Notes: generated by a model from the letters alone, not told the origin. DNA of 64,000 bases from Cryoendolithus antarcticus (GCA_002077065.1 NAJO01000081.1:1-64000), one strand, 5' to 3'; shown: positions 32,616 through 44,740, counted from the first letter of the stretch. Made by a program: numbers and translations.

Positions 32616-33513
32616 ATGGCTCTGAGATGCGAAGCGTGTGCTCGTACATTCAAAGACAGATCTTCCTTACGACAACACCTTCGTGCTCCTTTCGATTCGA
32701 CAGACAACAATTGCGCTTTTTGCAATAAGCCGCTAGCTAGTAAGCATGCACTACAACAACATAGCCAAGCCTCTCATCATTGTGTAAGGGTCAATTACAT
32801 TGAATTCTGGAAGGACATCTCAGGCTAACGGGTGATCATAGCAATACATCCGGACAACATTTACTGCTACTCCTAACCGTACTGCTGCTTCTCAAGACGG
32901 TGATGGTGGCATTGAGGTAGCTCACGACCAGGCACAAGAGCGGCACACCGATATGGACTCGCTGGAAACACCACTTGACAGCTACTTTCGCTCGTATACT
33001 TCATTCCCATATGACGCAGCTCTGCCACCAGCAACTTCCTTTTCTAGGTTAAGGGACCATATGGGATGGCGACGAGGAACGCGGGTGCCCAGCACAGCTT
33101 GGGAAGTCTACCAGGATATGCTGAAGGCTGAAGTTCAGCTTTGGTTTGGTGAGGAGGATGACTTACACGCGTGGCACACATTGTGTCGTGCGATTGGAAT
33201 CTCACGTCCTGCACAAAACTGTGAAGATTGTGCGCAGGTAAGTACCATGCTAAGTCTGGAAGATGGAAGGTCCTGATATTCCTAATAGCTCGTTCGTCGA
33301 ACACACGTGAACATTGTCGATTTGATCCAATGGGATCGAGAAGGGGAGATGGAAAATTCCAGGGTGCGAACTGTTCCGAACGCAGGGTCGCTTCGCGAAT
33401 ATACTGTGTCTACAGGAAAAGTCTTTCGCAACCCATTCGATGAAGATGATAGCAATGTGGTACTGAGACACTTGCTAAGAGGAATATTCAGACGAGAGGC
33501 TGATGAGACGTGA
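32616..33513 (+). CDS. C2H2 zinc-finger protein with conserved fungal C-terminal domain (three exons)
   Basis: ATG 32616 opens exon 1 with two C2H2 fingers: LRCEACARTFKDRSSLRQHL and NCAFCNKPLASKHALQQHSQ. Intron 1 (32784-32841, GTAAGG donor, GGCTAACG branch, CATAG acceptor) and intron 2 (33238-33288, GTAAGT donor, CTAATAG acceptor) join exons at 32783/32842 and 33237/33289 in frame, giving 262 residues. Exon 2 holds TPLDSYFRSYTSFPYD, GWRRGTRVPSTAWEVYQ and LHAWHTLCRAIGI; exon 3 starts VRRTHVNIVDLIQWDREGE. This PLDxFFxxYxxFxY / WxxLCxxxGI / HVNIVDL pattern is a common fungal domain of unknown function. No lesion found; one of the best-preserved genes in the window. Probable nucleic-acid-binding protein. 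Confidence 0.75.
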
Positions 33514-33795
33514 ATGGGTGCACGGTTGATTTAGTGGTCATGTCTACGCGGCACTGTACAGACATACACTATGCGGGATCAGTAACAGACCCTACTAGCA
33601 TAGCCTATCTGGGAAGACTATCAGCCGCAGTCCTCGAAGAGATTTGCCAATCCGCAATCGGCACGATCGCAACCAATGAAGACAGCCATTCAGTAGGGAT
33701 AGAGGCGCCGTTTAATATATAATTGCACATCGGGCGCGTTCAAGTCAAATGATGATATGTCTCAGGCATCCGGGGCTTGACCACTCTTATGGGCA

Positions 33796-34053
33796 GTGAG
33801 AACATGGAACATAGCAATAGTGAAAGTGTTGCTCATCACGAGTCAAGTGGATGCTAATTCAAAGGACAAACAGGGCTATGCACCGATATCATGGGCGGCA
33901 CAAATAGGGAATGAGGCAATAGAGCAAGTACTGCTTGACGAAATCCGGGCTCAGGCTGCCTTCAGCCAAGTAGATAATCAGACGCCATTGGCCTTGAAGC
34001 TACTCAAACAACTGGAAACTCCAGCAAGGGCTGTATGGAGCCGCTCGGTATAA
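33796..34053 (+). pseudogene. ankyrin-repeat fragment
   Basis: A short frame contains IVKVLLITSQVDANSKDKQG followed by YAPISWAAQIGNEAIEQVLL, one and a half ankyrin repeats of the kind found at the ends of fungal NLRs (VDxxSKDxxGxTPLSWAA). No start, no flanking repeats and a motif-free tail. It is probably a leftover of a larger gene; the ankyrin end of the NLR relic at 5.2 kb is of the same type but on the other strand. Confidence 0.5.
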
Positions 34054-34134
34054 GAGAGACAGATCCTTACCTCAGAACGAGCGAATGTATCCCGATCATG
34101 AATTTACAACAATAGTACATGCTAGTATGCGCCT

Positions 34135-34203
34135 CGCAAAGATCGCTGGTTGTCGCTCGCAAAGGTCGTTGGTCGTCGCTCGCAAAGGTCGCTGGTTGTC
34201 GCA
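34135..34203. repeat. tandem repeat, three 23-base units
   Basis: Units at 34135-34157, 34158-34180 and 34181-34203 share CGCAAAG-TCG-TGGT-GTCGC and differ at one to three positions. The array ends five bases before a copy of a dispersed repeat (34208), which suggests that the two belong to one mobile unit. Confidence 0.8.
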
Positions 34204-34207
34204 GTGC

Positions 34208-34367
34208 TATGCAGTGGATGCATGTACTGCCTTTAGAGTGTTTCCATCGCGCTAAACCGCCGCACGGCAATTTAGCGCGGTCAATCTTGGCGTTAGGCGC
34301 CTACCGCAGCCTGGGCCGGAACACCACTGTGCATGCGCTATATAGTACATTGTAATGGGTGCTTCCT
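34208..34367 (+). repeat. dispersed repeat family, copy A
   Basis: About 160 bases here match the reverse strand of 50655-50842 along the full length, except for a stretch of about 28 bases present only there. The shared core contains an internal inverted repeat, GCGCTAAA with TTTAGCGC, and a GCCGCAC element. A third, short copy is at 60011. The core pattern recalls terminal regions of DNA transposons, but no transposase is attached. Confidence 0.7.
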
Positions 34368-35316
34368 GTTGCCTATCTCCATGGCGAAGATCCCACGGCT
34401 TCTGGAGCCAGCAACACGTACCAGGCGGCTCTTACCTCGAGACACGTACTATTCCAGCATTGTCAGCATTGAGATGACGAAGGAGGCAATCTTTGGGTCT
34501 GCATGACCGATTTGCGATATCAGCTATGATGGTGACCGTACTCTCCGAATGACCAGCAAAACCGTAGTGATCGAATATGTCAATTTCTCAGGCGGCAATG
34601 ACAATAACCGCTCCCTGCTTCGCCCTTCGGTTTGCTCGATCTTTCCTGCTGTTTGTGCCCGCTGATGCATCCTACAACATCGCGTGAAAGTCAGCTCAAT
34701 TTGTAATCGAATGTACTTCCCCCAAATTCGACCGCATTGCGTGACTGGATCTGGGCAGCAAGTCCCATGGCAGTGTCCTCTGCAAGCTCGCAAAGCGCGA
34801 CGCAGAAGTCGCGAGACTCAAACATAACGTGTCACGATTTAGTCGCATTGGAACCAGCCGAAGCGAGAGCAAAGTAGAAACCCGCGGCGAACGTGCCATG
34901 TCGAACGACTTACCGAATTATTGTCATTCGTGCGTCCAAGTATTTGCCGCAGCCATTCCTGTGATGGCGCAAGCATCGTTGGGCTCTGCCAAGTATATCT
35001 CAAGGTTTCAGTGCACCTCTTGAGTGAGGAGGGGGTGGATAACCGGTGGGTGTACTCAATCATGTTTGTGGTGTTACACAGATAGTAGTAAGCACGGATC
35101 ATGCACCAGCAGCGCATGGTCTGTGCGAGGATACACACGCAGCTCCGGGACGTTTCAACCTGACGGGATTACCCGCTGCGTACACAGGCATCGTCCATAG
35201 CATGTTTACGAGACCGAGCCGCATGTATGATTGAAGTACTGTTGCTCACAAGCAGTGGTTCAATCGCTTACTGACGCTGCCTTCCTACCCACAGCATTGC
35301 ACGGATCCGAAGGAAC
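34368..35316. other. no supportable gene
   Basis: Small frames on both strands without motif; contains the palindromic repeat at 35093-35129. The stretch up to 35658 stays open in the frame of the following gene but shows no conserved sequence, so it is treated as its upstream region. Confidence 0.4.
35093..35129. repeat. palindromic repeat, looped copy
   Basis: CGGATCATGC and GCATGGTCTG enclose a short loop (ACCAGCA). Over about 35 bases the copy matches the reverse strand of 22983-23018; the copy at 19011 lacks the loop. The arms are imperfectly complementary and would form a hairpin. Confidence 0.55.
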
Positions 35317-35658
35317 TTGCTTTCAGGAGCGAGGCCTGATATGCAAACACCTTGCAATGGGCCACGAGGCAGGGCATCTCCCTATCCGTGCTCGACTTGC
35401 ACTAGGCTGACACAAGCACTAACGGCACTAGAAGGTCGTGATACACGCTTCAGGCATGGCTTCGACTACGAATTCCCCGTATTCAATCAATTTTGCGCTC
35501 ATGCGACCTACAGACTAAGAGCAGAATATCTCTGCGAAAGGGCTATACATGGTAGATCTTTCTTTGTATATAGGCTTCACTTCCTGCTATTCAACCGAGT
35601 GCCGCACCACTACATACGTTCTCGCCTTTACCTACCAACATTCGCCGATGAGCTCACA

Positions 35659-36174
35659 ATGCCACCAAGGGAACGACATGATGGCCTAGGATGGTCTCTA
35701 CACCCCTCCTTACACGACAGCGTATCAGGTCTACTGGAGGAACACGATCTACGCTTTGGCTTTCATAATGCCGACCACTCAGGAAAGAATATCAAGGAGT
35801 ATGATAGTAACATCATGGGACGGTTTGTCTGCCAAAATCGGGCATGCCCCTCTAGTGGATGGTCGAACAAGAAAATCGCAATTACTATACGACTGTACCC
35901 TGACGCGCAGTATAACGCTAGGGTCTATCATCAACGCTGCAGTAAGTGCCAAAGACTCAGCAGCCCGGTGCTTGACAACTCATACGCAGAGAGAGTTGCG
36001 TATCGTCTCATGAAATGGTCTCGAATCTCGATGCAGGTACCTCCGTACACCGGTCAGAGTGATGGCCCATACCAGAGCAATTTATGCGAAGGTTGTAGGA
36101 TGGGGCACTGCAGTGAAGGGAGGAGCAACGAAAGTAGTCAGTCTTCGAAAAGCATAACTTTCTGTTATTTCTAG
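35659..36174 (+). CDS. 3CxxC-type zinc-finger protein
   Basis: A single uninterrupted exon of 171 codons. The ATG at 35659 has a good context (CACA before it) and is followed by MPPRERHDGLGWSLHPSLHD, then LLEEHDLRFGFH, the usual start of fungal zf-3CxxC proteins. The zinc module follows: GRFVCQNRACPSSGWSNKKI, VYHQRCSKCQRLSSPVLD, SYAERVAYRLMKW and LCEGCRMGHC, supplying the paired cysteines (CSKC, CEGC and CQNRAC). Length and motif order are as in complete family members, so the gene looks functional. The same frame is open for 114 codons upstream but without conservation. The family is widespread in fungi and animals (related to receptor-transporting proteins); its fungal role is unknown. Confidence 0.85.
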   Translation: MPPRERHDGLGWSLHPSLHDSVSGLLEEHDLRFGFHNADHSGKNIKEYDSNIMGRFVCQNRACPSSGWSNKKIAITIRLYPDAQYNARVYHQRCSKCQRLSSPVLDNSYAERVAYRLMKWSRISMQVPPYTGQSDGPYQSNLCEGCRMGHCSEGRSNESSQSSKSITFCYF

Positions 36175-37148
36175 TATTGACAATAATCTGTTCCAGACTT
36201 TTAGACCGTCCCTGTGAGCGAGGGGAGCCAGCATAACTGTCACTATAGCATCGATGCTAACCGCACAGGAGAGTGCGGGCTGAACAGATGACATACAGCA
36301 TAACGTTATATGTCTGGATCAAGAATGCTTATGATTGGCTGTACTAATGAGGATTTGGGAAGCAAGGTTAGTGGAGGGAGAAGTGTCGAGCGAGAGGTAG
36401 GAGATGATTGTAATAGTGGATATTGTCACTCGTTAGCATTGGGACTATTTCACTCACTTTACAAATGCAGAGTTCTCCCGCCCTCTTCTTATGTCGCAGA
36501 CCCGTGTTGATCGTGTACAAATGTACATCCTAGGTCCATGTCAATCCCCGAAACATGTGAGAAGCCAATTCGAACCATTCGATCTCTATGAGGCGCCTAG
36601 ACTCTCGCGTCAGATTGTGAAACTTTTCGATCAGATAGTCTGCTAGACTCAGCGTGAGGTCAGTGACAGTATTGCAGAGTGCGTTTCTACATATAGTCAT
36701 ATCTGGGACGTGTTACAGAAGCCTGTGTGCGGACAACGATCGCTCAAACCCTTTTCCAAGCTCCATTGCTGAGGGCTGGTCACTACACGTGTATAAAAGT
36801 GGCTTTGGATCGCTTGCTGGAGCGCCTTGCCTGTATGCATACGACACAACGTACGGTGCGGTAGCATGCGAATGACTATTACTGCTATCGAAGCTTCGCA
36901 ATCTGTTTCTATCGATATAAACTCATGAGAGTGCGGACTCTCTAAGCTGGTTGCTAGGCTAGATGCAGCTGAAGAGGTCCTCTAGATTGTCGCGCACAAA
37001 CACTAGGGACGAGGTAATCAAAGAAGGGAAACCTCTGGTTCCCTGAGAGCCATTTGCTCTGATCATTTGCATCGATCTCTGGACCACCACCGGCTCCTTC
37101 CTAAGCCATTCCGGTATCCAAGCTGGTGTATCTGCAAAGGTTAGTTGA
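36175..37148. other. intergenic, no gene supported
   Basis: Between convergent genes. Frames at 36310-36510 and 36654-36875 (plus) are short and motif-free. Nothing else seen. Confidence 0.45.
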
Positions 37149-38653
37149 TTACATGCGTGATCTTGTCAACGGGGATATCGTACCTGATGACAGCTCACTT
37201 TTCAATCTACGGTTTCTAAACGTTAGGAGACATATTACCAGCTCGCACGGCTGAAAATTACGGAAACATGTTGTCGCGATGTGTGAAGCGATACGAGGTT
37301 CTTCTAGCGATGTTGACCGGGATTGTCTCCAGGCCAGACGTAGGTCGCGAACATGATTAGTCCATTGTTGTTTTCCGCTAGGGTTGTCCAGCTCGGGGTA
37401 GAGCTCATACAAGCCTGACTGTCTAATAATCTCCAAGGTGACCACAGCTGACCGATCTCGGTGCACCAGGAGCCCTTGTAAGAGGTGTTCGCCGTTGTCG
37501 TACCCACGCTTGCTGAGTTCAATTTCATTTCGGATCTTTGGACTCTCCTTGTGCGTGTCGCAACACCGCTCGAGTAGCCACACGTCCCGGGCGAATTGGC
37601 CACGAGGAAACCGTGCCGCAGCTACCACACAGATATACACATCAGCTGAGGATCGATGCCCTTTGCTGCATCTCCATATCGCATATTGGAGCACGAAGAG
37701 CCGTGAATTACTCCAGGACATCAGATTGTCAGCGGTATCCGCCTCACCAGAGCAATTTTTCTTCAGATGAGCGCATAACTTCTCAGCTCTATCTTCAAGG
37801 TCTAACGACAGGAGATCTGTCCTGCTACTGTCCTTTCGACATATGCTGGCGGACGAAGCCACCACAGTACTGTCGCTTTTACCAGAGCTTACTATGTCGA
37901 AAGCTCGAACTAGATACCTAGGGCTCTCGGCCAGAACAATGTGGGTCCTCCTTGACAATCATGTAGCATTCGCACCCAGAATCCAACCCAAGCACATTCG
38001 GTCATTTTTTCGTTCGCGCTCCTTGCTGCAGACCTCCGCTGTGAACACATGCTTTGCGCCTCGGCGTAATCAACATCGATCTGGAGGCGGTTTTCATGGT
38101 CGTAATAAGCTTCGCTTTCGAAGTCCGGATCGTAAGGCGACTCAAGTCTGGCTTCATACAAAGCAGTGAAGTAATCTTCAGCTCGTAAATCGCCATAGAA
38201 AGCCTGAACGTAGCATGCTTCCAGGATCCTCACCATCGAATCCTGATCCCATGCAGCGTCCTCGTGTATAGTTCTGATTATTGCTTTCACCTCGAACTTG
38301 AAATGTGAAAGCAGCTTGCGCACGTCTTGATCACCGCCATCGAACGACGTAAGTCGAGACATGATGTATTCGACCGTGGCGATTTCTAGGGCGTTACCGA
38401 TTCTTGCGATCTCCTTCGACCTCTCCAAAAGTAAGCCTAGTGCCGCCACGAGGTGACTGAGAAGGGTGTTGCTATGTTGATTAAAGATCTGACCCTGGTT
38501 TGCTGTTTCTAACTTTGACGTGACAGATCCTAACCTCCGAATCTCATCATCGAGAGCTCTCTCGTGCTCGTCTACTCTTGCGCTGGCACACATTGGCTGA
38601 GTGATGGTCACATTGCTCAATAGTTGAGCGAGTTCTTCCGACGAGCCCGGCAT
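37149..38653 (-). CDS. DUF7587-like protein with helical N-terminal region
   Basis: ATG 38653 starts MPGSSEELAQLLSNV and a mostly helical, charged region (ALDDEIRRLGSVTSKLE; KLLSHFKFEVKAIIRTI) of about 230 residues without a known domain. Around 37960-37990 the sense moves to another frame, which holds SPRYLVRAFDIVSSG, TVVASSASI, NLMSWSNSRLFVLQYAIW, ICVVAAARFPRGQFARDVWL, YDNGEHLLQGLLVH and SGLYELYPELDNPSGKQQW. This is the order of the fungal DUF7587 domain. The change of frame could be a small intron (GTTGGATT...TCAAG is a weak candidate) or a lesion; I cannot decide. The C-terminal half is uninterrupted to 37149. These proteins are lineage-expanded in moulds and of unknown function. Confidence 0.6.
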
Positions 38654-40300
38654 TGCGCTTGCTCAACGTTACTGATGCACGCCGAAAGCTTGTAACTTGT
38701 GAAGGTGCTCTGGGTCAGACCAGGATGATCGGTTGGCTCTCGTACCTCTGCGTGGTAGGGATGTGGAATTGCTCGCATCAGCGCACGCACCTTGTTGTCG
38801 AGTCAAGTGAGCACAGTACGTTCCGGGAAGGGACACTTATAGTGTTTCCAGCTTGAAGGTGATGGACCAAGCTACGTTGATGCGCTGACCATGCATATTG
38901 CGCTAGTCAAGATCCGTCAATCGCATCGTGGCGCGGTTGTATGGCGAACGTATGTACTGCCTGATTTACCAGATACTGTTCAGTGTCAACACTCACTACT
39001 ATGCGCACCAGGACACCGGACATCTGTTTCAATTTGTTTGTTAGTGATCAGGAACACTCACAACTGCGATTTCTTGAGAACGGGTCTGGATCCCCTTACC
39101 TACATCCCGTTTGCTAATGCACCATGTCCTCACGATGACATACATCTAAAGTGCGCAAAGATGTTTGACCACCGTCACTATGTATTTCCAGTCCTTTTAC
39201 AGAGTTTGCTCGAGGTTTGAGTGTGTACCAAGATACTTCCCTATAGCATGGGACACATCGTAAATAGGAGCCACTGAGGCCAAGTGAGGCCGCCCAGATA
39301 GGTCGATGGAATTTGGACGCAGCAGTAAGAGATTGACGAGCACCACTTCAAAATTACTTAGGCTGCATGACATTGAAAATTAAAAGGAGGTCAGCGAAGG
39401 TAAGATACAGGCAAGCGAACATTTCTCGCACGAACCGGGCTGATCGGCCACACCACCGCTTCGACAAGCCAAAATTGGGAGGAGTCAGGGCAGATTGACC
39501 CTAATGAAACAACAGTTGGCGAAATTACAGCAAATGTACAAGGTTCAATCAGAATTGCGAAAGTAAGATATGCAGAAGCAGATGCGGCGACAGAAAGAGG
39601 ACAGCCCAGGAGCAGATGGAGCAGCAGGTGGAATAGAGTCATATACGGATTGCCTTACTGGAGAGAATGCTTGATCAGACACAAAGCAAATAGAAGGATC
39701 TTTTGAAGCAGAAACAAATATTTTGTGCTACACGTACGCTCTACGCAGCTGAAGACCAACCCACGCATCAGCTGTTGCGCACTATCTTCCGCTTCGGTGA
39801 CTTTACCAGCGCGAGGGAGCGACCGGACATATTTCGAGCATAGCTGACCGAAAGAGACACGACACATCGTCCTCTTGGTAACAGACTAGCTCAGTACGTG
39901 CCAAAGCATGTGACATGCGACACGAGCACGGTTTCTACCTGCTTCAGGCAATGGATATGCCAAGCATTCGAGATGCGGCAGGAGTAGGCAGACCACACCC
40001 AGCACTCACGGCTAAGAACTTCCACAGCCTGCCCAAGATACCGTAGTCGCTAGTGGAGCCAGCGGTAGTAACTTTGGGGTGGCCATTTGGTGGTGGCAGG
40101 CAATAGTGGCAGGTTGCAAAATGAGATTTATCGCGGACTCCCCCAATCAACATACGAACCGGGATTGTGGTTTGCGAGTCTCTTTGTGAACGTTCCGGCG
40201 CTAGAAGCTGCTAAGCCTTTCACTGAGTTCATCATCTTCGAAGTGGTGTGATCTGTCTTTCTAACAAGCGAGAAAAGTTCCAACTCCAATGCTGGACCCA
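38654..40300. other. no supportable gene
   Basis: The plus-strand frame 38891-39220 (109 codons, ATG start) has no motif. The minus strand from 39391 to 40160 has several short hydrophobic or low-complexity frames of no clear meaning. The first part is presumably the promoter side of the DUF7587-like gene. Confidence 0.35.
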
Positions 40301-42450
40301 AAATGGGTTCTGTTGAAAATGGGAAGTCGCAGAGGCCGATATGGGAACAATCTATCCTTGAACAGTCCAGGTGTCTCCTAGCGGCCAAGTACGGATTGCA
40401 TCTCCATTCTAAGAGACGCGAAATCGTTTTCAGAATAGTGCAGCCAGCTTATCATTCCAACAAAACTCGCTTCCGAACTCTGTCATGCAAAGTCGTCGGA
40501 CACGTCGTACCCGGTGGACGATGACGTTCGATGATGCCGACCTTACATTGTTCGTACGTTTTGCAGAGCTAACAGGAGACAAGTTCTCGAATTAGACTGC
40601 AAGGTCAAGCCTCCTGAATAGCACTCTCTTCGACACCATGGTCGAACATCGACTTGACCGAATGTGCGATGCCGTTGAGCGATGTTTGAATCAATATGAA
40701 GATACCGCACTTCGTTCTGATCACAGCTTGCGTCGCTGGCTAGGAAGCCAGCGTCACAATCGGTCTTGTGGTGCCCTGTTTGTTATTTCAGTACGGACAT
40801 TGACACTGATAAGGTACCGCTACTTCTGGGGACGCATGTTATGCTTCTGCCTCCGGGTTTATCATGTAGTGGATAAGAAGTCCAGTGAGGCATTGTCCCT
40901 GCGGCTGTCAACTACGCAGCGATCGGAGGTCCATCGGTTTTGATCAGATATATACAGAAGACCCTCTGTGGCTTCCACCGGCGCAGCGACGAATCTCAAA
41001 AGCTTGGCACAGCAACCCCGCTGGTCAAGTCTCTCCGATATGTCAACTACAGCTTTCTCCTTGGTGTACAATAGCCCACATCCGATTGATCCAGGAGAAG
41101 ACGAGAGATGTTTCCTGGAATGGTCCATGTATTGCAGCGAGGCCGAGCCCTATCACAGCAAAACTGGAGGGATCTTAGAATTTGGGCGCCATGAAAGTGA
41201 TCGCGACACCTTATTTGTGGCCTGTGAGAATGGAAGACGCACCCCATTAAGAACGACCTAGTCGGACGAGGCGACCTTACGAATTTCTGCCCCTTCGTGG
41301 AAAGACAGAATTCAAGACGGCCTTCCGAGCCCTACACAGCGGAGGTTGTTCGATGGCGTCGTCGGCATCTGTTCGGATGCATCCACATTCGGATACGCTG
41401 GCAAGTATACAGTAAGCCCAAACTTTTAGCGCTGGTGTGTTGCAGTCGACCAAACACGCAGCCAGACCAACTTCATGTGCATAATCCAGCATGGATGGAT
41501 ACTGCAAAGCTTTAGACCGGCCGATGCGTGATTGGCCCCTTTGTTGTAGCCCACGAAGACCGTAGCACTGCCAATCAAATAAGATCGAGGACATGCAGCA
41601 AGCGTGCCACGACCGACAGCATGTTGTGTGCTGTTCGCACATATTGCAGTGTGATCGCAGCTCAGCCATCATGAACGTCGGACGACTTGGTTCCCATACT
41701 ACCTAATGATGCACTCGTTTGTTAAAGGCTTAGAAGGGCTCATCAGACCGGACGACACAGCAAATGCAGCATCACACGAGTGTTGTGCCGACTTTGGGTC
41801 TTGCAAACTTCTATTGCTGCGGCCTGGAAAAGCTACCGCTGGTCTCTTTCAGTATGCTGGAACGCCTTACGCTCAGTTCAGTGCCTAAGCGCCTTCTCCA
41901 CAGAGTCGTCGATCTTCCATCAAGCCTCGTAAGCGTTATCGGTTAAGGAGATGAAAGAGACACTCGGGTCTGAATTCAATACTTCTGTAGAACTGCTGTT
42001 TAGATTGCAGCACCACATGGACACAAGCGATTTTTCATTTATCCAAGCAGCATCGAACATTTGATATCTACGATTATCCTCATTGGCTCCCACGTGCGAT
42101 TTCGTTATAAGTATGGTCTGTCCTCACCTCACGTTCAACCCTTCGATGCGCTACTCGGCATCGATAGTGGCGTCCAGTATATTCGTTCAAGATATTGTGA
42201 TCCGAATCCGACGAGTTACATCCCCATGAGAGGCTTAGAGCGAGAAGGGATATCGAATGTGGATAAGATTGATTTGCTTTGCCTTGCCTAAAGCGCTACC
42301 TGCTACTGAAAGAAGACACCCACTTATATTACTGTGACTTGCGCACAGTGCTTGCACGCTTCCCTGCAGAGGTGGACCGAAGGTCATCCGCATTGCCGCC
42401 CTTGTTCATCACTCGACAGATATGCACTACTAAGCGGTAGTGTACACTAG
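40301..42450. other. possible decayed gene(s), not assignable
   Basis: On the plus strand 40638-41261 contains stretches that look coded, such as RYRYFWGRMLCFCLRVYH and PIDPGEDERCFLEWSMYCSE, in different frames. The first recalls a segment of fungal RecQ-like or transposon-encoded helicase proteins, but the likeness is too slight for a call. From 41277 to 42450 no motif is visible on either strand. Confidence 0.25.
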
Positions 42451-43402
42451 TCAGTCCTCGGGCGCTAGTCCATGATCCTCACGGTGAGCTTCGCAGTATC
42501 TTGCATCCTCACAATCACAAGTCAGAAATGATTTGCTACCCGACTTTTTATATCGAGGGCATGCGGAGCAGTCGCGAATCGAAACCTGCCTACAAGCATT
42601 GTAAGTAGGTCCAGAAGGCGTAACAGATAGTCTTCTCCAGAGAGCGTACGCCAGACCACTGATGCGACAGATAGTTTGTTCCATGTTTATATCCTGGCCA
42701 AGCTCTTTTTTGTGGTCGGATATGGTTTGAATGACCACCTCGCGTAAGCCTCTATCGTGATCTGGCGTGGTCGAGAAGGTGATGCGCACAGCTTCTATGA
42801 AGCTTCCACCTTTCCAATTCGACCTCGCATCTGCCTTGAATTTTTCGATGACTGTCTCTTTCAGTGCAGTGACGTGATATTTCTAGGCCAGCGCATAGAC
42901 CTTCGTATGTAGCGCCAGGCCGACCTTGCGGGAGTCAGACCAGTGTCCGTCGCCTTGGCATATCTCTGGGTAGGTGTGCAGGTACATGAAATCAAACATG
43001 CACTGAACGGCGTCTGGATCGTCATCGGTCAGGTCACCAACGCCAAATTTTCCGGCGCCGTCATTTGGTGCTTCTGCTTGCAGGATTATCAGATTATCGC
43101 TTCCTTCCTGCAGACATAGTTCAGTTCATCACTTCACAATCTCTGAAACTATGCACGACGACCTCACCTTCCATTTGCCCTCCTCGCACGCTGTCGCAAA
43201 GAATGGCGAACGGCTGCAAACAATCGCTTTGTGGACAGCAAATTCCGCCGGCCCACATTTCACCTTTAGGTCTGAGTATCTACCGCTACTGTATATACTG
43301 CACAAGAATCAGCTACAATCCATCGCTGCCCGTTCTCGTGTCATACTCTGCTAGAGCGCGTGCTGAAGCCGATCTTGCGCTATCCATATTGTCTTCCTTC
43401 AT
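42451..43402 (-). pseudogene. BTB/POZ domain protein with three lesions
   Basis: The frame starts MKEDNMDSARSASARALAEY (ATG 43402). A TAG (43313-43315) and a one-base shift follow before SGRYSDLKVKCGPAEFAVHK and AIVCSRSPFFATACEEGKWK. A 60-nt intron (GTGAGG donor, TGAACTGAAC branch, CTGCAG acceptor) leads to EGSDNLIILQAEAPND, DLTDDDPDAVQCMFDFMYLH, then VYALA, TAG (42883-42885), KYHVTALKETVIEKF and the C-terminal part with CSACPRYKK and CDCEDARYCEAH, a Cys/His cluster common at the end of these fungal proteins. Apart from the three lesions every element is present. Both TAG codons could come from CAG. Function of the family: mostly unknown; BTB domain for dimerisation or Cullin-3 binding. Confidence 0.75.
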
Positions 43403-44740
43403 ACGAGATCACCACAACTTCCAGGTTTCCTACCGTAGGGTGGAGGTGGAGCTATTTGTGCCCAGTGGTTTTTTGAAGATCGAAGAGCTTCTAGATAGAA
43501 GACATTGAACCTACTCGTCGGGATAATGATCCTACAAATAAGTCTGCACGTTGAGTTTCATCCTCAAGCATTCCTTCTGGCCTATGATGGTGGCCTGATT
43601 TATGATTCGGCGAAGGGCTCACCGGTTTCTGTACCCCGCTATGCAAGAGCTTGTAGATGATTGTCAAACTTACCTTGGCCAGGGCAGGGTGCGTTAACAA
43701 GGATAGCGGTGTCTATCTCTTCTGTGTGGCAATTCAATTCCTGTTATAACTAGTCGGGTAGATTGTGATCGCGTGATCATTGCTGAATACCGTATGTGGA
43801 GCATGCAATCCACAACTTAATACATTGATTGGCGCTACGAACGCAACAAGTATAATTAATAGATTACGAACCACCCTATCAAAGTCTTTGTCGTTGATAT
43901 GCACGGAGATGGTCTTTTCGTAAGCTTGCGGTAGACACGTAATAGTCTCGAGGACGTCTCGCAAATCTCTAGAGGCTGCACACTTTCTTTACCTTGCGCC
44001 CCGCCGGTATCACAAACGATAGAATTACCAACAGAGTGCAGCCTTAGATCACGGCCATAGTCCACACCTTCGTTCCTGCTCAACTAGACGATGTCTATGG
44101 CAGGCATGTTGGCCTCAGAAGTACTTCTTCCCACCAAACGTTATTCTAGCCTCATTGTTGATGAAGCTTGGCGTTCCTCCCTGGACGACCCAGTTGGGCT
44201 CCCATTGCTTCTTCATCAATGGTGATCTACAATCTACCTCATGTCGTGACCAGTCTGCCTTCTGGCAAGTCGAGCCGCAATACTAGCTACTATTAGCATC
44301 TCAACTCCGAAAACGACGTCCCGTTCGCTTACGACCAAGAGAAGGCATCCTTTGACAGCGAAATTAGCGAGAGCGTCGCACTGTGCGCAGAAGCAGAAGC
44401 CAGAGATGTCGGATGCCATGGGAAAGGGCTTGAGGCAGTGTACTGTAAGACTAGTGTGACGTTCAAGGGACGCTGAAGCGCACAATGGACGCAAACTCAC
44501 CGCTTCTGAGCAATAATGGCTGCGGCGCATCTGTAAGAATTGAAACCCTGATGTCAACGTCATCAGAAGCCTGCACAAGCCGCTCCTGCGATGGATAGCA
44601 TTGCGCGTTGCTCATGCAGGTGGCCCGCTCAAGTGATGCAAGGCTTTGGTAGCTGCATGCAGTAACGCCTATGCCTTGCATATTGAGATAAACGCGTCCT
44701 AAGCGGTAGCCACGTGAAACAAGATGGTCGGCCGCCGGGC
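43403..44740. other. no supportable gene
   Basis: Minus-strand frames at 44234-44578 and 44463-44744 are Cys- and Leu-rich but overlap each other and show no motif. The region next to the transposase remnant may include other eroded parts of the same element; I could not find an inverted-repeat end. Confidence 0.35.

Noticed and set aside
40303..41261. Possible telomere-linked RecQ-type helicase remnant
   Set aside because: One short aromatic segment is suggestive, but no helicase motif (Walker A, DEAH) could be found on either strand.
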